Of a stretch of 64,000 nucleotides of DNA, positions 52,131 to 59,373 are shown one piece after another. A model generated the notes under the pieces. The model saw nothing but the letters and a program-made list of their open reading frames with translations, was not told where the DNA came from and searched no databases. Origin of the DNA: JBBRBB01 sp038206235 (GTDB lineage: Bacteria > Bacteroidota > Bacteroidia > Chitinophagales > Chitinophagaceae); NCBI GenBank assembly GCA_038206235.1, contig JBBRBB010000008.1:89050-153049 (forward strand), read 5' to 3'. The position numbers were made by a program, and so were the translations under genes. Each line of letters opens with the position of its first letter. The first letter of the stretch is position 1.

Positions 52131-52505
52131 ATGAAAATCTTAATAGCAGAAGACGACCCTATAATGCTTGCACTGATCGGCAAGCAGCTTGAAAAAGATA
52201 ATTATTCTATAGTTGGCGCAAGAGACGGCAATGAAGCTTTGCTTGCTATGGAATCTTTTACTCCCGATCTTGTGATTACAGATTTATTAATGCCTTTTAC
52301 TTCGGGATTAGAATTAATTGGCATCATTCGTTCCAATCATGGCAAAAAAATTCCTATTATTGTTTTGTCAGTGCTCGATGAAGAGGCAACTGTAATGGAA
52401 GCATTTTCTCTCGGCGCAGATGATTTTCTTACCAAGCCCTTTAAAGGCGGAGAGCTTTTAATAAGAATAAAAAGACTGTTGAGCCAGAATAAAAAGAAGG
52501 CGTAG
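52131..52505 (+). CDS. Stand-alone response-regulator receiver protein
   Basis: CheY-like receiver domain without an output domain (124 residues). Asp8-Asp9 (EDDP), phospho-acceptor Asp51 in LVITDLLMP, Ser in IVLSVLDEE and Lys in FLTKPFKGGE are all in place. It may act through protein-protein contact or serve a phosphorelay. No histidine kinase gene is in the window. An array of 7-bp units (52511-52538) follows. Confidence 0.9.
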   Translation: MKILIAEDDPIMLALIGKQLEKDNYSIVGARDGNEALLAMESFTPDLVITDLLMPFTSGLELIGIIRSNHGKKIPIIVLSVLDEEATVMEAFSLGADDFLTKPFKGGELLIRIKRLLSQNKKKA

Positions 52506-52510
52506 TTTAC

Positions 52511-52538
52511 CGTTTATTGTTTATCGTTGAGGTTACAG
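52511..52538. repeat. Short 7-bp array after the receiver gene
   Basis: CGTTTAT, TGTTTAT, CGTTGAG, GTTACAG. Related in sequence to the array at 8760. Confidence 0.5.
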
Positions 52539-52630
52539 TTTCCTCTTTAATTTTTCTTTTTACATTTTATATTTGGATATTGTATTTTGCATATCTGTAA
52601 TTTCCTGCCCTTCATCTTTATTTTTTGTTT

Positions 52631-53977
52631 ATGATAGAAAAGGAAAAGCAAAGACTGAATCTTTTTGATTTTACAATGATAGTAGTGGGTCTTGTAATAG
52701 GCATGGGAATTTTTAGAACGGCAGCTACATCAGCAAAATATGCACTGAGTCCATCTGTCTATTTCACTGCGTGGATTGCCGGGGGTTTCATTGCATTGTG
52801 CGGCGCCCTTACGTATGCAGAAATAGGAAGCCGCTATCCTGTTACCGGAGCTTATTACCGAATATTTTCTTATGCATATCATCCCTCGGTTGCCTTTTCA
52901 ATTAATTGCATCATTCTTATTTCCAATGCGGCTTCATTAAGCGGTGTTGCGTTAATAGGTTCCGGCTATATAAGCCAGGTATTATTTCATGAACCCGCAA
53001 GTGATATTACCAAAGCGCTGATTGCAACCGTTGCCATTATTATTTTTTATGGAGTGAATTTGCTGGGCTTAAAAATGAGCGCCAAAGCGCAAAACCTGTT
53101 AATGATAATAAAGATTAGCATGATATTAATGCTGATTGCTGCCTTGTTTTTTCCCGCAATTCACCAGGCATCTTTGGTTAATAATATTAATACCATTTCG
53201 CAACCAAATTCATTTTTATCGCTGGTGCAATCTTTCGGATTAAGCCTGATAGCCGTTTCATTTACGTATGGAGGATACCAGCAAACCATCAACTTTGGAA
53301 GCGAAGTAAATAAGCCTGTTAAAAATATTCCCCGTGGTATATTCATGGGAATCACGGTTATCATTAGCTTGTATCTTTTAGTAAATTTATCGTATTATAA
53401 AGTGATAGGTTTTACACGCCTGCAAAATGAAAAAGAAATTGCCTCCATCATTGCAGGAAAAATGTTTGGTGAAAAAGGAGCCATTGTTTTTTCTGCGCTG
53501 CTTTTTCTTTCCGTGCTTGCGTATGTGAATGTATTACTGATGAGCAATCCGCGGGTAATGTTTGCTATGAGTGAAGATGGCGTATTGCCTGCTATGTTTA
53601 AAAAGAAATCAGAAAAACGGGATGTGCTTACCGTATCGCTTACAACCTTTGCTGCTGTTTGCATCATCATTTTATTTTTTGCACAAACATTTGAAGAGAT
53701 ACTCAACTTTACCATCTTTCTCGATTCATTTGGTATGGCAGCCTCTGCTGCGAGTATTTTCTGGCTGCGCAAAAAAACAAAGCATCTTGATGGCACCGGA
53801 ATTTATTCAATGAAGCTGTATCCTTTACAGCCGATTATTTTTATTGCTGCTTATGTTTTTGTTGCCGTAAGCATTGCTCTGCAAACACCCAACACAGCTA
53901 TAACAGGCATTATAGTATTGGCGGCGTTCATGGTGATTTATTTTATAACAAGAAGAAGGAAAAGCATCAGCGAATAA
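52631..53977 (+). CDS. APC-family amino-acid permease
   Basis: A 448-residue integral membrane protein with about twelve helices (start MIEKEKQRLNLFDF). Marks: VIGMGIFRTAATSAKYA near 24-40, WIAGGFIALCGALTYAEIGSRYPVTGAYYRI near 50-80 (only partly quoted here), LIAVSFTYGGYQQTINFGSEV near 206-226 and NIPRGIFMGITVIISLYLLVN. It imports or exchanges amino acids; the substrate is not clear. A TTG-initiated frame two codons longer is not preferred. Its last two codons and stop lie inside a 127-bp direct repeat also present at 55599. Confidence 0.88.
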   Translation: MIEKEKQRLNLFDFTMIVVGLVIGMGIFRTAATSAKYALSPSVYFTAWIAGGFIALCGALTYAEIGSRYPVTGAYYRIFSYAYHPSVAFSINCIILISNAASLSGVALIGSGYISQVLFHEPASDITKALIATVAIIIFYGVNLLGLKMSAKAQNLLMIIKISMILMLIAALFFPAIHQASLVNNINTISQPNSFLSLVQSFGLSLIAVSFTYGGYQQTINFGSEVNKPVKNIPRGIFMGITVIISLYLLVNLSYYKVIGFTRLQNEKEIASIIAGKMFGEKGAIVFSALLFLSVLAYVNVLLMSNPRVMFAMSEDGVLPAMFKKKSEKRDVLTVSLTTFAAVCIIILFFAQTFEEILNFTIFLDSFGMAASAASIFWLRKKTKHLDGTGIYSMKLYPLQPIIFIAAYVFVAVSIALQTPNTAITGIIVLAAFMVIYFITRRRKSISE

Positions 53978-54097
53978 AGGCAGCGAAACCTCACAGGTCT
54001 TCAAGACCTGTGAGGTTTGAAACGTCTGGTTTTAAAAGTTATTTCTGCCCTGCTTTCTGCATTGGGTTCTGTCCCTGCGATTGCCCTCTTGCTGCCT
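53971..54097. repeat. Direct repeat, left copy (127 bp)
   Basis: Begins CGAATAAAGGCAGCGAAACC (end of the permease gene) and contains REP palindrome copy 4 and, on the minus strand, a 19-codon copy of the M1 peptidase C-terminus (AARGQSQGQNPMQKAGQK plus stop). The right copy at 55599-55726 is nearly identical and forms the true peptidase end. Confidence 0.92.
53986..54018. repeat. REP-like palindrome, copy 4
   Basis: 33-bp palindrome with arms AAACCTCACAGGTCTT and AAGACCTGTGAGGTTT around one C. Nine bases after the permease stop. Confidence 0.92.
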
Positions 54098-54104
54098 TCT
54101 TCGC

Positions 54105-54151
54105 CGCAATGTCTCCTCCCAAAGCATTGTGCAGAGCCGAGGGACATTGCG
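54105..54151. repeat. Imperfect hairpin 5' to the RAYT remnant
   Basis: 47-nt inverted repeat: CGCAATGTC, one bulged T, CCTC on the left; GAGG and GACATTGCG on the right. It is about 50 bases upstream of the RAYT coding sequence and differs in sequence from the 33-bp palindrome. Such imperfect hairpins are the typical recognition sites of Y1/HUH transposases. Confidence 0.65.
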
Positions 54152-54203
54152 TTTCAATAAACGAATTACACAAAAATAAAATAAAAATATTCTATCTTTC
54201 AGT

Positions 54204-54788
54204 ACGAGTGTTCGCAAAGCAATATCTGAAAAAGACGGTATTTATTTTATCACTTTTACCTGCACAGACTGGCTGCCACTATTCAGCATTTGCAATGCCT
54301 ATGATGTTGTTTACAAATGGTTTGATGTACTAAAAGAAAATAAACACTATATAATTGGTTATGTCATCATGCCACATCATGTTCACGCACTCATTGCATT
54401 TAGTGATACAGGTAAAAGCATTAATTCTATTGTATCAAACGGTAAGCGTTTCATGGCGTATGATTTGGTAGAACGATTAAAAGCACAAAAGCAATCTCTC
54501 ATTTTGCAGCAGTTGCAGCAAAGCGTAAATAACACAGAGAAAAAAGAGAGAAAAATTCCTCATGTATTTGAAACATCTTTTGACTGGAAGGAATGCCGGA
54601 CAGATAAATTCATTGAACAAAAATTAGATTACATGCACTGGAATCCATGCAAAGGGAACAGGTTAGTTGAACTGCCTGAGCAATATATTCATAGTTCTGC
54701 TAAGTTTTATATAACCGGAGAACAAGGTATATATAGAGGAGTGATAAGTATATTTTCAAAAATCGTAAAAGAAAAGAGTACGACTTGA
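54204..54788 (+). pseudogene. REP-associated tyrosine transposase (RAYT/IS200-like), start codon lost
   Basis: Y1-type HUH-superfamily transposase-like protein of about 194 residues. The frame is open from 54180; family N-terminus SVRKAISEKDGIYFITFTC begins right after an ACG (54204-54206) where ATG is expected, so the start codon seems lost through a T-to-C change. Further motifs are GYVIMPHHVHALIAF (HUH-like His pair), GKRFMAYDLVERLK, DWKECRTDKFIEQKLDYMHW with the candidate Tyr nucleophile, NPCKGNRLVELP and SSAKFYITGEQG. Translation from the internal ATG at 54369 would drop the N-terminal core. It lies between palindromes 4 and 5. Confidence 0.8.
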
Positions 54789-54909
54789 TATAATAAATGC
54801 AGCAAATGCAGTCATTGATAAAACTAAGGAAGTAGTTGACAAAGGTAAAGATGCAGCAAATGAACTTTCAAAAGACTTAAATAATTCAGTTCCGGTTCCA
54901 CATCAATAA
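54787..54909 (+). pseudogene. C-terminal remnant of a small helical protein
   Basis: Frame without start codon reading DIINAANAVIDKTKEVVDKG and on to SVPVPHQ before a TAA at 54907. The Lys/Asp/Ala composition looks coding. Family not recognised. It follows the RAYT remnant in another frame. Confidence 0.35.
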
Positions 54910-54937
54910 AAAATCTATAATTTTTAAAACTCTTTAC

Positions 54938-55393
54938 ATGAAAAATCTGGTTCTTATTTTATTTTCAATTATTTTTTTGGTTTCTTGTGGTACATTAGGT
55001 GGCTTTGAAATAATAACCTTTCCTGTTAGCAAGAATAAAGTGAATTCTGCAATTGATTCACTATATAAAAACTTTCCCGAATACAAAATTCCAGAAAAAT
55101 GGAAAGAGCTAAATGATTGGCAAGATAGAGGTTATGGATTTTTAGATAGTAGAATTTTTTATTTTAAAAGTACACCAGAAGAGATGTATTATGTTTCCTT
55201 CATAGACATGGAAGACGATTCGACAAAGCAAGATGTTCAATTACAAACCAGTTTATCTATTCGTGCTGTTTCTAAAGGAGAGAAGAAATGGTGGTTACAT
55301 AAGGAATTAAATGCAAAAGAACAAAAACGTATAGAAAACAGATTTAAAAAAGAAATTATCTCCAAGCTTAAAGTTTACTTAAAAATTCCTTAA
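54938..55393 (+). CDS. Putative lipoprotein, 151 residues
   Basis: Starts MKNLVLILFSIIFLVSCGT with lipobox LVSC (Cys17). The mature part has GYGFLDSRIFYFKSTPEEMY, FIDMEDDSTKQDVQLQTSLS and a basic C-terminal helix with KEQKRIENRFKKEIISKLK. No family recognised. It is the only intact gene of the island between the two 127-bp direct repeats, so probably arrived with it. Confidence 0.65.
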   Translation: MKNLVLILFSIIFLVSCGTLGGFEIITFPVSKNKVNSAIDSLYKNFPEYKIPEKWKELNDWQDRGYGFLDSRIFYFKSTPEEMYYVSFIDMEDDSTKQDVQLQTSLSIRAVSKGEKKWWLHKELNAKEQKRIENRFKKEIISKLKVYLKIP

Positions 55394-55436
55394 TCAATTG
55401 TTTGCACTGCAATCTCCATGAGGCCTTCTATAATAA

Positions 55437-55631
55437 AAGTACGAATATTCGTTTTGCAATGCAATCTTCAAAGAATCAAATAAAAGCAGTTCATTTTTTT
55501 ATGATGCATCTGGTCATTTACAAAAAATCAGGGAGCATAGAACATGGTATATGAGGGATGCGATGCTGCTTCGCTTGCAACAGCAAGAAAAACATAAACG
55601 AATAAAGGCAGCGAAACCTCACAGGTCTTGA
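55437..55631 (+). pseudogene. C-terminal gene remnant running into the right direct repeat
   Basis: Open frame without start codon, reading KYEYSFCNAIFKESNKSSSF, then YDASGHLQKIREHRTWYMRD and a basic helix ending QQQEKHKR before continuing into the repeat. Composition and charge pattern look coding, so this seems the end of a decayed gene. Family not recognised. Confidence 0.35.
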
Positions 55632-55726
55632 AGACCTGTGAGGTTTGAAACGGTAAGGTTTTAAAAGTTATTTCTGCCCTGCTTTCTGTATTGGGTTCAG
55701 TCCCTGCGATTGCCCTCTTGCTGCCT
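55599..55726. repeat. Direct repeat, right copy (128 bp)
   Basis: Near-identical to 53971-54097. It contains REP palindrome copy 5 and the genuine 3' end of the M1 peptidase gene. The 1.5 kb between the copies contains the RAYT remnant. Confidence 0.92.
55614..55646. repeat. REP-like palindrome, copy 5
   Basis: 33-bp palindrome with arms AAACCTCACAGGTCTT and AAGACCTGTGAGGTTT around one G, 21 bases after the M1 peptidase stop on the minus strand. Confidence 0.92.
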
Positions 55727-58061
55727 GTTTTAATTTGTATAATGATAATTTACCCGGCGAATCAATTTTTGGCCAATTGTTATTTGCTTCATCAATATCA
55801 GCCGTTTCCCGCATGGGGTCTAATTTGATTGAGATTACCTCTTTATCTTTCATAAAAACTTTGCTTATATTCTTTTCATTCTTGCGCCATATCTGTGCAG
55901 GAATGTGGTCAGTTTCTGCTGTTCCGTCAGCAAACACCCATTGTACAATCACAGGCATTACCAAACCGCCTTTGTTTGAGAGAGAAATCTCGTATAAATA
56001 TTTTCCTGTAAATTTTTGTTTCGTTGCTTCATCAATAGTTTCAAAGGGAAGTGGTGAAATTTTGAATTTGAAAGTTGAATCGTAAGATTCAAGACCTCTG
56101 TCGTATCTCCAATAAAAGTCTCTCAAAGAAGTATCTACATCAGTAAGAAAATGAATGCTCTTATCGTTCCTGTTTCTAATCTTGGAAATATCTTCAAAAG
56201 AATTTATTGCAGGCGCATCAATATTTTTTGTGCTGTCAGCATTTATTTTTCCAAAAGGCATTATGGGTTTAGGCTCTGCATTAGCATCAATTCTAAATGC
56301 CTTTACACTGTCAATAGAAATATCACAGGGGTCTGTTCCATAAAACCAGCCACGCCAAAACCAGTCTAAATCTTCACCGCTTGCATCTTCCATTGTTCTG
56401 AATAAATCTGCAGGTGTGGGATGTTTAAAAGCCCAGCGGTGCGCATACGTTTTAAATGCATAATCAAATAATTCACGCCCCATAATCGTTTCACGCAGCA
56501 TATTTAATCCTGTTGATGGCTTTGAATATGCATTTGGCCCAAACTGTACAATGTTCTCGCTGTTCGTCATAATGGGTTCCAACTGGTCTTTGGGAAGCTT
56601 CATATAATCGGCAATTGTGAATGCTGGACCCCGGCGGCTTGGAAATTTATTATCGTACAATTCTTCAGTGAGATATTCGCAGAACGTGTTCAAACCTTCA
56701 TCCATCCATGTCCATTGCCTTTCATCGCTGTTTACAATCATTGGGAAAAAGTTATGACCCACTTCATGAATTATCACACCAATCATTCCATTCTTAGTTG
56801 CTTCACTATACGTTCCATCTTTTTCTGTTCTGCCGAAATTGAAGCATATCATAGGGTATTCCATGCCACTGCTTGCTTCCACACTTTGCGCCACAGGATA
56901 AGGATAGGGAAATGTAAAATGCGAATAAGATTTTACCGTGTGAGCTACAATTTTCGTAGAATATTTACTGTACAGGCCATAAGCTTCTTTGGCATAAAGG
57001 CTCATGCACATTATTTTTTTTCCTTCAACATAAGCGGGCATTGCATCCCAAACGAATTTGCGGGAGCTTGTCCATCCAAAATCTCTTACATTGGTTGCTT
57101 TAAAGAGCCATGTTTTTGATACAGTACTTTTTTGTTTTTCGGCTTTTTTTGCTTCATCGAGTGTAAAAATTTGCAGAGGCTCTTTTGTCCCGCTCAGGCG
57201 GGACGCTTGCTGCCATCTTGAAAAATGTGCTGCATCTAATACCTGCTGATAGTTTTGACATTCACCTGTGGCACCCACAACATGGTCTGCAGGCACGGTC
57301 ATTTGCACTTTGAAATTTCCAAACGTTAATGCAAATTCACCGCGACCGGTAAACTGGTGATGCTGCCATCCCTGGAAATCGCTGTACACGCACATACGCG
57401 GATACCATTGTGTCATCGTAAATAAATAATTTCCATCTTCAGGAAAATATTCATAGCCGCCGCGGCCGCCAAATTTAAACCTGTCTGCAATTTTATAATT
57501 CCATTCAATCTTAAAAACAAATTGCTGACCGGTTTTTAATGGAGCAGGTAAGTCAACACGCATCATGGTTTTATTTACGGTGTATTGCAAAGCTTTGCCT
57601 GTTGCCTCTGTTAGTAATGTTATTTTATCTCCATAACCATTATCTGTTTTTTGCTGCTCCATGAATTCAAGATTGGAAAGATTCAGCGATTGCGGCATGA
57701 TAGATATGTCCTGGTAATTCGCATTGTTTATTGAGCTATGCTGGTTCTCATCAAGCTGCAGCCATAAGTAAGTTAAAGCATCTGGCGAACTGTTATAGTA
57801 AGTAAGCGTTTCACTTCCTGTAAGCTTAAGATTAGTTTCATCAAGCGTGCACTTTATATCATAATCGCACCGTTGCTGCCAGTACCCGGGCCCCGGAGCG
57901 CCGCTTGCAGTGCGGTATTCATTGGGTGTTGGCAAAATGGTTCCTAATTGTTCAAATTTATTGCCATGATTAGAACCCGGATTGTTCTGAATGTTTTGGG
58001 CATAAACAAAACATGTTGTTGTCAGTGCAATTGTGCAAAGAAAAATTGTTCTCATTTTCAT
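55668..58061 (-). CDS. M1-family zinc metallopeptidase
   Basis: Secreted gluzincin aminopeptidase-like protein of 797 residues: signal peptide MKMRTIFLCTIALTTTCFVYA, beta-rich N-terminal domain, then the catalytic helix GVIIHEVGHNFFPM with HEVGH at 432-436 and the third zinc ligand Glu455 in WTWMDEGLN (spacing HEXXH-18-E). The GAMEN-like exopeptidase motif is seen as ASSGMEYPM near 390. Residues near 290 (SRLSGTKEP) are encoded by an in-frame hairpin (57187-57204). The C-terminal residues are encoded by the right 127-bp repeat. Its start lies within the 3' end of the HupE gene. Confidence 0.9.
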   Translation of the reverse strand: MKMRTIFLCTIALTTTCFVYAQNIQNNPGSNHGNKFEQLGTILPTPNEYRTASGAPGPGYWQQRCDYDIKCTLDETNLKLTGSETLTYYNSSPDALTYLWLQLDENQHSSINNANYQDISIMPQSLNLSNLEFMEQQKTDNGYGDKITLLTEATGKALQYTVNKTMMRVDLPAPLKTGQQFVFKIEWNYKIADRFKFGGRGGYEYFPEDGNYLFTMTQWYPRMCVYSDFQGWQHHQFTGRGEFALTFGNFKVQMTVPADHVVGATGECQNYQQVLDAAHFSRWQQASRLSGTKEPLQIFTLDEAKKAEKQKSTVSKTWLFKATNVRDFGWTSSRKFVWDAMPAYVEGKKIMCMSLYAKEAYGLYSKYSTKIVAHTVKSYSHFTFPYPYPVAQSVEASSGMEYPMICFNFGRTEKDGTYSEATKNGMIGVIIHEVGHNFFPMIVNSDERQWTWMDEGLNTFCEYLTEELYDNKFPSRRGPAFTIADYMKLPKDQLEPIMTNSENIVQFGPNAYSKPSTGLNMLRETIMGRELFDYAFKTYAHRWAFKHPTPADLFRTMEDASGEDLDWFWRGWFYGTDPCDISIDSVKAFRIDANAEPKPIMPFGKINADSTKNIDAPAINSFEDISKIRNRNDKSIHFLTDVDTSLRDFYWRYDRGLESYDSTFKFKISPLPFETIDEATKQKFTGKYLYEISLSNKGGLVMPVIVQWVFADGTAETDHIPAQIWRKNEKNISKVFMKDKEVISIKLDPMRETADIDEANNNWPKIDSPGKLSLYKLKQAARGQSQGLNPIQKAGQK
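57187..57204. repeat. In-frame hairpin inside the M1 peptidase gene
   Basis: Perfect inverted repeat GTCCCGC, TCAG, GCGGGAC, coding on the minus strand for part of RLSGTK. Related in sequence to the CCCGC hairpins near 49849. It probably inserted in frame. Confidence 0.7.
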
Positions 58062-58668
58062 GATTATGTTTTATTGGAAATCGTTGAATGGCTATTTGTA
58101 ACGCGATTGCTGCAATGCCGCCGCTAATAAATAATACATACTCCCTGCGGTTTATTTGGAATACCTGCACGAAGATAAATGAAATAAAAAGTACGGCAGT
58201 TACTATCACTAATTGTCCCGCTTCAATGCCCAGGTTAAATGCAAATAACTGCATGATTATAGATTGATTTTTTCCCAGCATGCTTTTGAGCAAAGTGCTG
58301 AATCCAAGACCATGTATCAATCCAAAAAGAAGAGCAAAGAAATATATGAGCGGATATTTTATTTTGAAGATGAAGTCCTTTACAAAACTATTACTAACAG
58401 CAGTAATAATGATTGTAACTGCAATAAAAAATTCTGTCCAGTTGCGGGAAGCATTTATAATGTTCAATGTGCTTAAGGCAAGCGTTAATGAATGACCAAT
58501 AGTGAAAGCAGTAACAAGTACGAGCAATTTTTTCCAGTCTCTTAATAAATATCGCAGGCATAGTGCAGCTATAAATAAAATATGGTCAATGCCATTGAGG
58601 TCTGTGATATGCTCAATACCCATTGGGAAAAAAATGCTGAACTCATTCCAGTTATTCATTATGCGCAA
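57970..58668 (-). CDS. HupE/UreJ-family membrane protein
   Basis: A 232-residue membrane protein of the HupE/UreJ family, with six to seven hydrophobic helices. Family signature: MGIEHITDLNGIDHILFIAA near 16-35 (H-x5-DH), FTIGHSLTLALSTL near 55-68, and FGLIHGLGFSTLLK near 115-128. Members are implicated in nickel/cobalt or other uptake. The last ~30 residues (NCTDNNMFCLCPKHSEQ) lie in the signal-peptide part of the M1 gene in another frame (92-bp overlap) and look non-native, so the original stop may have been lost. Starts at MRIMNNW or MNNW. Confidence 0.75.
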   Translation of the reverse strand: MRIMNNWNEFSIFFPMGIEHITDLNGIDHILFIAALCLRYLLRDWKKLLVLVTAFTIGHSLTLALSTLNIINASRNWTEFFIAVTIIITAVSNSFVKDFIFKIKYPLIYFFALLFGLIHGLGFSTLLKSMLGKNQSIIMQLFAFNLGIEAGQLVIVTAVLFISFIFVQVFQINRREYVLFISGGIAAIALQIAIQRFPIKHNHENENNFSLHNCTDNNMFCLCPKHSEQSGF

Positions 58669-58754
58669 TTTTTTTTACCCGTTTTTTAATGCAGAGGTTG
58701 TGGTTAATGCGAAAATTATAGCGCAGTTTTGTAGTGATAAAAAAATCTTGTTGA

Positions 58755-59243
58755 ATGGCAAATATTTTATTTCAATGGCTGATGATTGCATGCATTCATT
58801 TGATGCATCCTTTCTTTGTTTCTATGACTGATATTAACTACAACGGCAAAGACAAAGAACTGGAAGTGAGTGTGCGGATATTCGCTGATGATTTTGAAAA
58901 CACATTGAGAAAATATCATTCAGAGAAAATTGATATTCTCCATCCTGCCGATGAAAAGCAAATGAATGATTTTGTATTTGATTATATTAAAAAGAATTTG
59001 AAGCTGCAGATAAACGGAGAGCCTGTTGAGATGAGTTATGTGGGATATGAGCAGCAAAGCGAAAGCATCTGGACATATTTGGAAGTAAAAAATATAGATA
59101 AAGCAGATAAAGTAAATATTGTAAACACGCTTTTATATGATTACAGTAATAACGAAATAAATATGATTCATGTAAAAGTGAATGGCGCAGAAAAAACAAC
59201 CAAGCTAAATTATCCTGAAGAGAAGGCAGAGTTTCAGTTTTAA
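58755..59243 (+). CDS. DUF6702-family protein
   Basis: A 162-residue exported protein of the DUF6702 group: HLMHPFFVSMTDINYNGKDK near 15-34, then ELEVSVRIFADDFENTLRKY near 36-55, LKLQINGEPVEMSYVGYEQ near 92-110 and a final strand. N-terminal hydrophobic segment (residues 1-20) acts as signal. Function unknown; it lies divergent from HupE, as in many Bacteroidota, which suggests a joint metal-handling role. Confidence 0.78.
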   Translation: MANILFQWLMIACIHLMHPFFVSMTDINYNGKDKELEVSVRIFADDFENTLRKYHSEKIDILHPADEKQMNDFVFDYIKKNLKLQINGEPVEMSYVGYEQQSESIWTYLEVKNIDKADKVNIVNTLLYDYSNNEINMIHVKVNGAEKTTKLNYPEEKAEFQF

Positions 59244-59253
59244 AAATACAGCA

Positions 59254-59372
59254 ATGTTATGGTCTGACCGTGCCGGGTCTGACCATGTTATTCCTTATGT
59301 CTGACTTCCGATGTTTTTTTGGAACAGGCTATCCCGGGTGAGACCATGTTATTGTTTTATGGTCAGACCGGG
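59254..59372. repeat. GGTCTGACC-type repeat cluster
   Basis: Repeated elements: GGTCTGACC at 59261-59269 and 59276-59284, GACCATGTTATT at 59281-59292 and 59342-59353, and an inverted ATGGTCAGACC at 59359-59369 (reverse of the first). Fills the space between the convergent DUF6702 and CNNM genes. Confidence 0.65.
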
Positions 59373-59373
59373 T

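Noticed and set aside
54032..54217. Minus-strand frame next to the RAYT as a gene
   Set aside because: It overlaps a copied fragment of the M1 peptidase end in a shifted frame and is not a gene of its own.
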